Translations under genes and position numbers: made by a program
The notes under the pieces: model-generated
What the model saw: only the letters and a program-made list of their open reading frames with translations
What the model was told of the DNA's origin: nothing
Database searches by the model: none
Part shown: in pieces, positions 1 through 7,358 of the stretch
How positions within the stretch are numbered: position 1 is the first letter of the stretch
Layout of the letters: every line of letters begins with the position of its first letter
NCBI RefSeq assembly: GCF_014397785.1
Contig: NZ_VZQQ01000022.1
Span: forward strand, 58,527 to 122,526
Length of the DNA stretch: 64,000 bases
DNA from: Paraburkholderia podalyriae
GTDB lineage: Bacteria; Pseudomonadota; Gammaproteobacteria; Burkholderiales; Burkholderiaceae
Reading direction: 5' to 3'

Positions 1-1082
1 CCCAACATCTCCTTGATCATCTCGACGTTGTAGATCACGCCGTCGTAGGTGCTTTGCGTGATCGTCAGAATGCGCGGCTTCAGGTTCGGGTTCTTCGCGA
101 GCGCTTCGCGCGCGAACGGGTTCGCCTCGATCTTCTTGCGGATGTTCTCCGGTTCGAACTCGCTGCGCGGAATCGGGCCGATGATGCCGAAGTTGTTGCG
201 GGTCGGCGTCAGGAACACGGGAATCGCGCCGGTCATCGTGATCGCGTGCAGGATCGACTTGTGGCAGTTGCGGTCGACCAGCACGATGTCGCCGGGCGCG
301 ACCGTGCCGTGCCAGACGATCTTGTTCGACGTGGAGGTGCCGTTGGTCACGAAGAACACGTGGTCGGCGCTGAAAATGCGCGCGGCGTTGCGCTCCGAGG
401 CTGCGACCGGACCCGTGTGGTCGAGCAGTTGGCCGAGTTCGTCGACCGCGTTGCAGACGTCGGCGCGCAGCATGTTCTCGCCGAAGAACTGGTGGAACAT
501 CTGGCCGAGCGGGCTCTTCAGGAACGCGACGCCGCCCGAGTGACCCGGGCAGTGCCACGAGTACGAACCCTCTTCCGCGTACTGCACCAGCTCCTTGAAG
601 AACGGCGGCGCCAGCGAGTCGAGATAGACCTTCGCCTCGCGGATGATATGGCGCGCGACGAACTCCGGCGTGTCCTCGAACATGTGGATGAAGCCGTGCA
701 GTTCGCGCAGGATGTCGTTGGGCAGATGCCGCGAGGTGCGCGTTTCGCCGTACAGGAAGATCGGGATATCGGCGTTGCGGCGGCGCACTTCGGTCACGAA
801 CGCGCGCAGCGCGACGATCGCGGCCGCGAGTTCGGGCGTCTCGCCTTCGACGACCACGTTATCGACGTACGGCAGCAGTTCGTCGTCGTCGATCGACAGG
901 ATGAAGCACGACGCGCGGCTCGACTGCTGCGCGAACGAGGTCAGATCGCCGTAGCTCGTCAACCCGAGCACTTCCGCGCCTTCTTTCTCGATGGCTTCGG
1001 CCAAAGCCCGGATGCCGGAACCCGAGATGTTCTCGGAGCGGAAATCTTCGTCGATGATGACGACGGGAAAACGGAACTTCAT
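1..1082 (-). CDS. Orn/Lys/Arg decarboxylase, major class, 3' part cut off by window edge
   Basis: Translating the minus strand from the ATG at 1082 gives a protein beginning MKFRFPVVIIDEDFRSENIS and reading without a stop to the window edge (about 360 residues). The first ~130 residues look like the receiver-like wing domain, followed by the start of the fold-type I PLP domain (SYSWHCPGHSGGVAFL, ENMLRADVCNAVDELGQLLD, VTNGTSTSNKIVWHG). This is typical of biosynthetic/biodegradative arginine, lysine or ornithine decarboxylases, which make polyamines or consume protons. The PLP lysine lies beyond the edge, so substrate cannot be assigned. A GGAG ribosome site lies about 8 bases before the start. 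The intact antisense frame over this stretch is a high-GC shadow. Confidence 0.9.
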   Translation of the reverse strand, partial: MKFRFPVVIIDEDFRSENISGSGIRALAEAIEKEGAEVLGLTSYGDLTSFAQQSSRASCFILSIDDDELLPYVDNVVVEGETPELAAAIVALRAFVTEVRRRNADIPIFLYGETRTSRHLPNDILRELHGFIHMFEDTPEFVARHIIREAKVYLDSLAPPFFKELVQYAEEGSYSWHCPGHSGGVAFLKSPLGQMFHQFFGENMLRADVCNAVDELGQLLDHTGPVAASERNAARIFSADHVFFVTNGTSTSNKIVWHGTVAPGDIVLVDRNCHKSILHAITMTGAIPVFLTPTRNNFGIIGPIPRSEFEPENIRKKIEANPFAREALAKNPNLKPRILTITQSTYDGVIYNVEMIKEML

Positions 1083-1090
1083 GGGCGATT

Positions 1091-1137
1091 CTCCAAAAAG
1101 AAAACGACCGCTGCGTTACGTGGAAAGCGCAGCGGTC
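1091..1137 (-). terminator. Intrinsic terminator after dcd
   Basis: A 10-bp perfect stem (GACCGCTGCG at 1106-1115 and its complement at 1128-1137) is followed on the minus strand by a T-rich run opposite 1093-1105. It lies directly after the dcd stop. The T-rich tail runs up to the ribosome site of the decarboxylase, so the two genes are probably separate transcription units. Confidence 0.7.
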
Positions 1138-1172
1138 ACCCGAATAACTGGTCGGTCAAGACGCTGCCGACG

Positions 1173-1742
1173 TCACGTTTTCGGCAACGTGACGCCGTGT
1201 TGACCTTGGTATTTGCCGCCGCGATCCGCGTACGACGTTTCACAAATCTCGTCGCTTTCGAAAAACAGCACCTGGGCGACGCCTTCGTTCGCGTAGATTT
1301 TCGCAGGCAAAGGTGTCGTATTCGAGAATTCGAGCGTGACGTGCCCTTCCCATTCCGGCTCGAACGGCGTCACGTTGACGATGATCCCGCAGCGCGCGTA
1401 CGTCGATTTGCCGAGACACACGGTCAGCACGCTGCGCGGAATGCGGAAATACTCGACCGTGCGTGCGAGCGCGAACGAATTCGGCGGGATGATGCAGACG
1501 TCGCCCTTGAAATCGACAAACGACTTCTCGTCGAAGTTCTTCGGATCGACGATCGTCGAGTTGATGTTGGTGAAGATCTTGAATTCGTCGGCGCAGCGGA
1601 TGTCGTAGCCGTAGCTCGACGTGCCGAAGCTGACAATCTTCCGGCCGTCTTCGGAGACGCGAACCTGATCGGGCGCAAACGGCTCGATCATATTGTGCGA
1701 CTCGGCCATGCGCCGGATCCACTTGTCAGATTTGATGGTCAT
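1173..1742 (-). CDS. dcd: dCTP deaminase
   Basis: 189 residues, the usual length for Dcd. It deaminates dCTP to dUTP, the first step of the bacterial route to dUMP and dTTP in the cytosol. The trimeric dUTPase-like fold is recognisable from SFGTSSYGYDIR near residue 40, GKSTYARCGIIVNVTPFEPEW around 110-130 and HVTLEFSNTT around 134-143, which carries the catalytic glutamate. The C-terminus GGKYQGQHGVTLPKT is the flexible lid that closes over the triphosphate. Start is the ATG at 1742. A terminator follows the gene, and the next gene upstream (SodC-like) ends with its own terminator, so dcd is probably monocistronic. Confidence 0.97.
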   Translation of the reverse strand: MTIKSDKWIRRMAESHNMIEPFAPDQVRVSEDGRKIVSFGTSSYGYDIRCADEFKIFTNINSTIVDPKNFDEKSFVDFKGDVCIIPPNSFALARTVEYFRIPRSVLTVCLGKSTYARCGIIVNVTPFEPEWEGHVTLEFSNTTPLPAKIYANEGVAQVLFFESDEICETSYADRGGKYQGQHGVTLPKT

Positions 1743-1790
1743 AGGTGAACGCTGCTCGGCGTGAATATCAGGTGTGACGAAAGATAGATG

Positions 1791-1826
1791 AAAAACGGCC
1801 GGCCGGCGCTTCGGCGCCCAGCCGGC
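1791..1826 (-). terminator. Intrinsic terminator after SodC-like gene
   Basis: On the minus strand a GC-rich stem built from GCCGGC at 1821-1826 with 1798-1803 and GGCGC at 1814-1818 with 1805-1809, closed by a CGAA tetraloop, is followed by five T residues opposite 1791-1795. It lies between the SodC-like stop and the dcd start. Confidence 0.6.
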
Positions 1827-1904
1827 GAAGGCCGCTATTTTACGCGATCACGGAGATGCTGCCGCCGCTGCCCGTTGGCAGAGCGGCCAAAGCGCGCTCG
1901 CCGT

Positions 1905-2441
1905 TCACTGCTGACGAATCACGCCGCAGGCGATCGCCGCGCCCGCGCCATGCTGAGGGTACGCGTAGGGATCGGTCGCGTCGTGGTGCAGCAGCACCGC
2001 GCGCTGCAGCACCGAGCGGATGCCGTCGAGCGACACGTCCGGCGCGACGATGAAGCCGGTGGCCACGCCGTTCGCGTCCGCATGGATGTTACCGAGATCG
2101 CCCTCGACGCGCGCGCCGGCCTTGAGCCGCTCGGCCGCCGGCGAAAATACCGGACCGGCGCTGGAGCCGTCGGCGGCGTTGCAGTCGCCGCGCTCGTGCA
2201 CCTGCAGCGCGTGGTCGCTATTGGGCGGCAAGCCGGTGAGATTGTAGGTGACCTGGACGCCGTCCGAGCGCTCGATAAAGGTCACGAGGCCGTGCGCCTG
2301 ATTGCCCACGGTGGGCAGCAGTTGCGCGTCGGCGCGCTTTTCCTGTGGCCTCAGGAAGACGCCACAGCCGCTGAACAGCACACAGCTGGCAGTCAGGACG
2401 ATGAACGCATGTACCGCGTGCCCGTCGATTCGTTTTCCCAT
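1905..2441 (-). CDS. SodC-like lipoprotein with degenerate metal site
   Basis: 178 residues with the Cu/Zn superoxide dismutase fold signature: VHERGDC at 81-87, GDLGNIHADANG at 114-125 and ACGVI at 171-175. The N-terminus has a hydrophobic segment with cysteines at 20 and 26, so it is probably a lipoprotein or secreted. By eye, against typical bacterial SodC, most metal ligands are missing. The first His of the HxH copper pair is Gln80, the bridging His is Val98, the zinc His before GDLGN is Val112, and the active-site Arg is Ala169. His82, Asp115, His152 and the disulfide cysteines 87 and 172 remain. Normal dismutase activity is therefore unlikely; a copper-handling or structural role is possible but is inference. 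It has its own terminator. Confidence 0.85.
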   Translation of the reverse strand: MGKRIDGHAVHAFIVLTASCVLFSGCGVFLRPQEKRADAQLLPTVGNQAHGLVTFIERSDGVQVTYNLTGLPPNSDHALQVHERGDCNAADGSSAGPVFSPAAERLKAGARVEGDLGNIHADANGVATGFIVAPDVSLDGIRSVLQRAVLLHHDATDPYAYPQHGAGAAIACGVIRQQ

Positions 2442-2571
2442 GCGATCCTCTTGTCGGCCTGGCGGCCGCCCCTGCGGCCGCCGAGCCGGACTTGTGAAGT
2501 CGACATGATACCGCGAGAGCCCATGAAAATAGGGATCGAGATCGCCCCTAATCCCTTGTCCGAGCGGCCGC

Positions 2572-3660
2572 TCAGGTGTTCTGCACGACGATGTTCGGAA
2601 ACTTCGAGCTCATGTCGCGCGCGCGCTCGGCGATATGCACCGCGACCTTGCGCGCGATCGAGCGATAAATCTGCGCGATGCGCCCGTTCGGGTCCGCGAC
2701 GACCGTCGGTTTGCCCGAGTCGGCCTGCTCGCGGATCGTGATGTCGAGCGGCAGGCTGCCGAGCACGTCGACGCCATATTCCTTGCCCATGCGCTCGCCG
2801 CCGCCGGCGCCGAAGATGTGCTCCTCGTGGCCGCAGTTCGAGCAGATGTGCAGGCCCATGTTCTCGACGATGCCGAGGATCGGGATGCCGACCTTCTCGA
2901 ACATCTTGAGGCCCCTCTTCGCGTCGAGCAGCGCGATGTCCTGCGGCGTCGTGACGATCACGGCGCCCGTGACCGGAACGCGCTGCGCGAGCGTCAGCTG
3001 GATGTCGCCGGTGCCGGGCGGCATGTCGACGATCAGGTAATCGAGTTCGTGCCAGTTGGTCTGGCGCAGCAGTTGCTCGAGCGCCGAGGTCACCATCGGG
3101 CCGCGCCACACCATCGGGTTGTCCGCCTCGATCAGGAAACCTATCGAGTTGGCCTGCACACCATGGCCGGTCATCGGATTCATCGATTTTTCGTCGGGCG
3201 ATTCGGGGCGTCCCTCGATGCCGAGCATCGTCGGCAGCGACGGGCCGTAGATATCGGCGTCGAGAATGCCGACCGACGCGCCCTCGCTCGCGAGCGCGAG
3301 CGCGAGATTCACCGCGGTCGTGCTCTTGCCGACCCCGCCCTTGCCCGAGGCAACCGCGACGATGTTCTTCACGCCGGGCAGCAGCTTCACGCCGCGCTGA
3401 ACGGTGTGCGCGGCGATCTGCTGCGAAACCTCGACGCGCACGTTCGCGACGCCGGGCACCGCGCGCAGCGCGTCGGCGAACTGCTGGCGGATCGCGTCGA
3501 ACTGGCTTTTCGCCGGGTAGCCGAGCGTCACCTGAAGGCTGACCGCGTCGCCCTCCACGGCCACGTTGCGAATGCTCTTCGCGGCCGCGTACGGCGCGCC
3601 GGTGTTAGGGTCAGCGATGGCCGCGATGGCGGCGTCGACCAAAGCCCGATCAATGCTCAT
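2572..3660 (-). CDS. apbC: Iron-sulfur cluster carrier ATPase, Mrp/ApbC/NBP35 family
   Basis: 362 residues. Residues 1-80 match the small MIP18/DUF59-type domain found at the N-terminus of many ApbC proteins. The P-loop NTPase domain follows, with the deviant Walker A GKGGVGKST near 106-114, DADIYGPSLPTMLG, and YLIVDMPPGTGD as Walker B. The CxxC pair (ICSNCGHEEH) near residue 270 is where the family bridges a transferable [4Fe-4S] cluster between two subunits. It delivers clusters to apo-proteins in the cytosol. The start ATG at 3660 begins the DUF59 domain at the expected place. It is divergent from the OmpA-type lipoprotein gene. Confidence 0.96.
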   Translation of the reverse strand: MSIDRALVDAAIAAIADPNTGAPYAAAKSIRNVAVEGDAVSLQVTLGYPAKSQFDAIRQQFADALRAVPGVANVRVEVSQQIAAHTVQRGVKLLPGVKNIVAVASGKGGVGKSTTAVNLALALASEGASVGILDADIYGPSLPTMLGIEGRPESPDEKSMNPMTGHGVQANSIGFLIEADNPMVWRGPMVTSALEQLLRQTNWHELDYLIVDMPPGTGDIQLTLAQRVPVTGAVIVTTPQDIALLDAKRGLKMFEKVGIPILGIVENMGLHICSNCGHEEHIFGAGGGERMGKEYGVDVLGSLPLDITIREQADSGKPTVVADPNGRIAQIYRSIARKVAVHIAERARDMSSKFPNIVVQNT

Positions 3661-3999
3661 TGAAACTCCGTGGGGAATAGGTGCGGCGCGGCGAGATGGA
3701 CCGATCGGCCACGCGGCGGAATTTGCAAGAAATTGTTATGCAGGATTGCGAAAACCGGACGGGCCGGGCACCCTTCGGGGCACCGGGACGCCGTGGGGTC
3801 GCATCGCTGCGCGGTTCAGGCATTATTGTAGTGTCTGACGGCAGACGGTGCCCGAAGACCCTTCTTCGCTGTCGGACCGCGCGGAGCAAGGCGCAGCAGT
3901 CATCACCGAACTTTCTGGGTGGTCGCTGCAGGGCCGTCATATTCGCTGCATAGGCTGATCGCCACCCGCTGGTTTATTCGCACTAAAAAGGAAACGAAG
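3661..3999. other. Divergent intergenic region, apbC / OmpA-type lipoprotein
   Basis: About 340 bases between two divergently read genes. No convincing coding frame, RNA gene or clear repeat was seen. It must hold the promoters of both neighbours. An AAAAAGGA ribosome-binding site lies at 3985-3992, just before the lipoprotein start. Confidence 0.5.
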
Positions 4000-4653
4000 A
4001 TGAACGCAAAAATCATGACTCGCATGGCCGTATTCGCAGTCGCCGGCTCGCTGATGGCAGGCTGCGCGACCCAACAGGGCACGAACACCGCCGTCGGCAC
4101 CGGCGTGGGCGCCGGCACCGGCGCGGCGCTCGGCGCGATCTTCGGCGGTGGCAAGGGCGCGGCAATCGGCGCGGCTGCCGGCGCGGCGGTCGGCGGCGTC
4201 ACCGGCTACAACTGGGACAACATTCGCAACCGCATGTCGGGCGCGACCAAGGGCACCGGCACGCAGATCACCGAGCAGCCGGACGGCTCGCTCAAGCTGA
4301 ACATCCCGAGTTCGGTCACGTTCGACACCAGCAGTTACGCGATCAGGCCGTCGTTCGCGCCGGTGCTCGACCAGCTCGCGCAGACGCTGCAGCAGAATCC
4401 CGAAGTGGTCGCATCGGTCGTCGGCCACACGGACAGCACCGGCTCGCTGCAATACAACGAGACGCTGTCGGTCAATCGCGCGCAGAGCGTGACCGGCTAT
4501 CTGGCGCAACGCGGCATCGCGCCGCAGCGCCTGTCGGCCACCGGCATGGGCCCGAACCAGCCGATCGCCGATAACAACACCGAAGCCGGCCGCGCGGCCA
4601 ACCGTCGCGTCGAAATCTATCTGCGCGCCACCGCCCAACACGCGACGCAATAA
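4000..4653 (+). CDS. OmpA-family outer-membrane lipoprotein with glycine-zipper segment
   Basis: 217 residues from the ATG at 4000, chosen because it follows an AAAGGA site and starts a typical lipoprotein signal (MNAKIMTRMAVFAVAGSLMA, then GC). The lipidated Cys is near residue 22. Residues ~33-70 form an alternating Gly/Ala glycine-zipper segment (GVGAGTGAALGAIFGGGKGA). The C-terminal OmpA-like peptidoglycan-binding domain covers about 110-205, with VVGHTDSTGSLQYNETLSVNRAQSV and the terminal NRRVEIYL. The protein should tie the outer membrane to the cell wall; YiaD-like proteins are the closest named relatives. A weak GC stem with a short T run follows at about 4677-4698. Confidence 0.92.
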   Translation: MNAKIMTRMAVFAVAGSLMAGCATQQGTNTAVGTGVGAGTGAALGAIFGGGKGAAIGAAAGAAVGGVTGYNWDNIRNRMSGATKGTGTQITEQPDGSLKLNIPSSVTFDTSSYAIRPSFAPVLDQLAQTLQQNPEVVASVVGHTDSTGSLQYNETLSVNRAQSVTGYLAQRGIAPQRLSATGMGPNQPIADNNTEAGRAANRRVEIYLRATAQHATQ

Positions 4654-4750
4654 GGGCAGGTCTCAAGGAGCAGGAGCGGCCGGGCTGGCCGGGCTTTTCA
4701 GCCGCGCAGGCCTGGCGGGCGGAGCGGGCCGCTGCACTGGTTTGTCGACG

Positions 4751-4770
4751 GTTCGAAAAAAATTTCGAAC
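4751..4770. repeat. Perfect inverted repeat, 8-bp arms
   Basis: GTTCGAAA at 4751-4758, AAAA spacer, TTTCGAAC at 4763-4770. The arms are exactly complementary and the site is far more AT-rich than its surroundings. It could be an operator or a small hairpin; no regulator can be assigned from sequence alone. Confidence 0.7.
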
Positions 4771-4853
4771 TCTGCCGAAAATCCGCGGTCTCTCTTTACG
4801 GTACGTGGCTGGCGAAGCCGTCACGGCACCATTCTCCTCTTGTCGTTGTTGCT

Positions 4854-4881
4854 CCGGGGTTTAGCGACCCCGGTTTTTTTT
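4854..4881 (+). terminator. Strong intrinsic terminator
   Basis: Seven-bp perfect stem CCGGGGT (4854-4860) and ACCCCGG (4867-4873), loop TTAGCG, then eight T residues at 4874-4881. It lies about 165 bases before metG, so it ends a transcript starting upstream. That could be read-through from the OmpA-type gene or a separate small RNA. Confidence 0.8.
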
Positions 4882-5003
4882 GCCCGCGCGGTTTTGCACT
4901 TGCTTCGCAAAGCGTCGCTGGCCGTCCGCCACCCCAGCGCCCGTCCCTTCTGCTGCCCTCGTCCAGCCCGCCGCGCCCGGCCCGCCTGCGGCGTGCGCCC
5001 TGC

Positions 5004-5009
5004 TAAAAT
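5004..5009 (+). promoter_or_regulatory. Probable -10 box for metG
   Basis: TAAAAT about 37 bases before the metG start. The same box followed by C and a GC stretch recurs before several genes in this window. No good -35 was found at 17 bases. Confidence 0.4.
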
Positions 5010-5045
5010 CACCGTTTCGTCCCATCGCAGGCACCCTCGATCCCT

Positions 5046-7178
5046 ATGTCAGCACCCGCCACCGATCTCCCAGCAGGCGCGCTCTCCGGCCGTCGTCAGA
5101 TTCTCGTCACGTCGGCCCTTCCGTATGCGAACGGCCAGATTCATATCGGCCATCTGGTCGAATATATCCAGACGGACATCTGGGTCCGGGCGCTGCGAAT
5201 GCACGGTCATGAGGTCTACTACGTCGGCGCCGACGACACGCACGGCACGCCGGTCATGCTGCGCGCGGAAAAGGAAGGCCTGACACCGAAACAGCTGATC
5301 GATCGCGTGTGGCAGGAACACAGGCGCGACTTCGACAGCTTCGGCATTTCGTTCGACAACTACTACTCGACCGATTCCGACGAAAACCGCGTGCTCAGCG
5401 AAAACGTGTACCTCGCGCTGAAGGAAGCGGGGCTGATCGACGCGCGCGAGATCGAACAGGCGTACGACCCGGTCAAGGAAATGTTCCTGCCGGACCGCTT
5501 CATCAAGGGCGAGTGCCCGAAGTGCGGCGCGAAAGATCAATACGGCGACAGCTGCGAAGTCTGCGGCTCGACCTACCAACCCACCGAGCTCATCAATCCG
5601 TACTCGGTCGTCTCGGGCGCAACGCCGATTCGCAAGACTTCGACACACTACTTCTTCCGCCTGTCCGATCCGCGCTGCGAGAACTTCCTGCGCGCGTGGG
5701 TCGGCGGCCTCGCGCAGCCGGAAGCGACCAACAAGATGCGCGAGTGGCTGGGCGACGCCGGCGAAGCCAGACTCGCCGACTGGGACATCTCGCGCGACGC
5801 GCCGTACTTTGGCTTCGAGATTCCGGGCGCGCCCGGCAAGTATTTCTACGTGTGGCTCGACGCGCCGATCGGCTATTACGCGAGCTTCAGGAACCTCGCC
5901 GAAAAACGCGGCATCGACTTCGACGCGTGGGTCCGCAAGGGCTCGATGGCCGAGCAGTACCACTTCATCGGCAAGGACATCCTGTATTTCCACACGCTGT
6001 TCTGGCCCGCGATGCTCGAGTTCTCCGGCCATCGCACGCCGACCAACGTGTTCGCGCACGGCTTTTTGACGGTCGAGGGCGCGAAGATGTCGAAGTCGCG
6101 CGGCACCTTCATCACCGCGCAAAGCGTGATCGACACCGGCCTGAACCCGGAATGGCTGCGCTACTACTTCGCGGCCAAGCTGAACAGCACGATGGAAGAC
6201 CTCGACCTGAACCTCGACGACTTCCAGGCGCGCGTGAACAGCGATCTGGTCGGCAAATACGTGAACATCGCGAGCCGCGCGGCCGGCTTCCTGATCAAGC
6301 GCTTCGACGGCCGCGTGCAGGACAGCGCGATGCATCATCCGCTGCTCGGCACGCTGCGCGCGGCGCTTCCGCAGATCGCCGCGCACTACGAGGCGCGCGA
6401 GTACAGCCGCGCGCTGCGTCAGACCATGGAGCTCGCCGACTCGGTCAACGCCTACGTCGATACCGCGAAGCCGTGGGATCAGGCGAAAGACCCGGCCAAC
6501 GCGGTCGCGCTGCACGAGACCTGCAGCGTCAGCATCGAGGCGTTCCGTCTGCTGTCGCTGGCACTGAAGCCGGTGCTGCCGAAGCTCGCCGAAGCGGTCG
6601 AGGCCTTCCTCGGCATCGAGCCTCTCGTGTGGGCCGACGCCACCGTGCCGCTCAGCTCGGCGCGCCCGATCAACGCGTACAAGCATCTGATGACGCGCGT
6701 CGATCCGAAGCAGATCGAGGCACTGCTCGCGGCCAATCGTGACTCGCTGCAGGCCACGCCGGAAGCCGCGCCGGCCGACGCGAAGGCCACCTCGAAGAAA
6801 ACCGCCAAGGCCCCCGCCGCGAAGGAAGAAGAGCCCGCCATCATCACGATCGACGATTTCGCGAAGGTCGATCTGCGCATCGCGAAGATCGTCGACTGCA
6901 AGGCCGTGGAAGGCTCCGACAAGCTGCTGCAACTGACGCTCGACGTCGGCGAAGAGAAGACCCGCAACGTGTTTTCGGGTATCAAGTCGGCGTATCAACC
7001 CGAGCAGCTGATCGGCAAGCTGACCGTGATGGTCGCGAACCTGGCGCCGCGCAAGATGAAGTTCGGTATGTCCGAGGGCATGGTGCTGGCGGCATCGGCG
7101 GTGGACGAGAAGGCAGAACCGGGCCTCTACGTGCTCGAGCCGCATAGCGGCGCGAAGCCCGGCATGCGCGTGAAGTAA
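5046..7178 (+). CDS. metG: Methionyl-tRNA synthetase
   Basis: 710 residues. It charges tRNA-Met with methionine in the cytosol. The class Ia Rossmann catalytic core carries HIGH in PYANGQIHIGHL at about residues 33-36 and KMSKSRG near 347. The connective insert has paired zinc knuckles CPKCG near 157 and CEVCG about 15 residues on. An anticodon-binding helical domain follows. A lysine/alanine-rich linker (~570-600) leads to the C-terminal EMAP-II/Trbp111-like tRNA-binding domain (about 605-710, FAKVDLRIAKIVDCKAVEGS), which promotes dimerisation in long MetRS forms. Length and domain order match proteobacterial MetG. The gene is closed by a terminator at 7311-7346. Confidence 0.98.
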   Translation: MSAPATDLPAGALSGRRQILVTSALPYANGQIHIGHLVEYIQTDIWVRALRMHGHEVYYVGADDTHGTPVMLRAEKEGLTPKQLIDRVWQEHRRDFDSFGISFDNYYSTDSDENRVLSENVYLALKEAGLIDAREIEQAYDPVKEMFLPDRFIKGECPKCGAKDQYGDSCEVCGSTYQPTELINPYSVVSGATPIRKTSTHYFFRLSDPRCENFLRAWVGGLAQPEATNKMREWLGDAGEARLADWDISRDAPYFGFEIPGAPGKYFYVWLDAPIGYYASFRNLAEKRGIDFDAWVRKGSMAEQYHFIGKDILYFHTLFWPAMLEFSGHRTPTNVFAHGFLTVEGAKMSKSRGTFITAQSVIDTGLNPEWLRYYFAAKLNSTMEDLDLNLDDFQARVNSDLVGKYVNIASRAAGFLIKRFDGRVQDSAMHHPLLGTLRAALPQIAAHYEAREYSRALRQTMELADSVNAYVDTAKPWDQAKDPANAVALHETCSVSIEAFRLLSLALKPVLPKLAEAVEAFLGIEPLVWADATVPLSSARPINAYKHLMTRVDPKQIEALLAANRDSLQATPEAAPADAKATSKKTAKAPAAKEEEPAIITIDDFAKVDLRIAKIVDCKAVEGSDKLLQLTLDVGEEKTRNVFSGIKSAYQPEQLIGKLTVMVANLAPRKMKFGMSEGMVLAASAVDEKAEPGLYVLEPHSGAKPGMRVK

Positions 7179-7185
7179 CGCCGAC

Positions 7186-7209
7186 GTGAGGCGCCCGCTG
7201 GCGCCTCAC
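7186..7209. repeat. Perfect hairpin after metG
   Basis: GTGAGGCGC (7186-7194), loop CCGCTG, GCGCCTCAC (7201-7209). The nine-bp stem lies right after the metG stop but lacks a T tract, so it may stabilise the mRNA 3' end rather than terminate it. Confidence 0.6.
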
Positions 7210-7211
7210 GC

Positions 7212-7288
7212 CTCGCACCTCGCACCTCGCACCTCGCACCTCGGACCTCGCACCTCGCACCTCGCACCTCGCACCTCGCACCTCGCAC
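7212..7288. repeat. Tandem heptamer array, 11 units of CTCGCAC
   Basis: Eleven contiguous seven-base units. Ten are exactly CTCGCAC and one (7240-7246) is CTCGGAC. Imperfect units flank both sides (7205-7211 and 7289-7295). The array lies in the convergent gap between metG and tamB, outside both reading frames. Such short arrays are prone to slippage. Confidence 0.95.
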
Positions 7289-7310
7289 CTCGACAAGCAA
7301 GTATGACGAT

Positions 7311-7346
7311 AACGGCACGCTGCAAAGCGTGCCGTTATGCTTTTTT
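7311..7346 (+). terminator. Intrinsic terminator of metG
   Basis: AACGGCACGC (7311-7320), loop TGCAAA, GCGTGCCGTT (7327-7336), then ATGC and six T residues to 7346. A ten-bp perfect stem on the plus strand after metG and the heptamer array. Confidence 0.8.
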
Positions 7347-7358
7347 ACGCCGCCCACA

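Larger units (their letters stand above)
4654..5045. other. Non-coding region before metG
   Basis: About 390 bases without a supported gene. It contains an AT-rich palindrome at 4751-4770, a strong intrinsic terminator at 4854-4881 that is too far from the lipoprotein stop to be its obvious terminator, and a TAAAAT box at 5004-5009 before metG. The stretch between palindrome and terminator could be a small RNA or leader transcript. Confidence 0.5.

Noticed and set aside
54..1748. Long plus-strand open frame (564 codons) over the decarboxylase and dcd
   Set aside because: Composition is Arg/Asp/Val-rich with no domain; the minus strand carries real genes. It is a high-GC antisense shadow.
7205..7295. 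CRISPR array
   Set aside because: The units are seven bases and contiguous, with no unique spacers; it is a simple tandem repeat.
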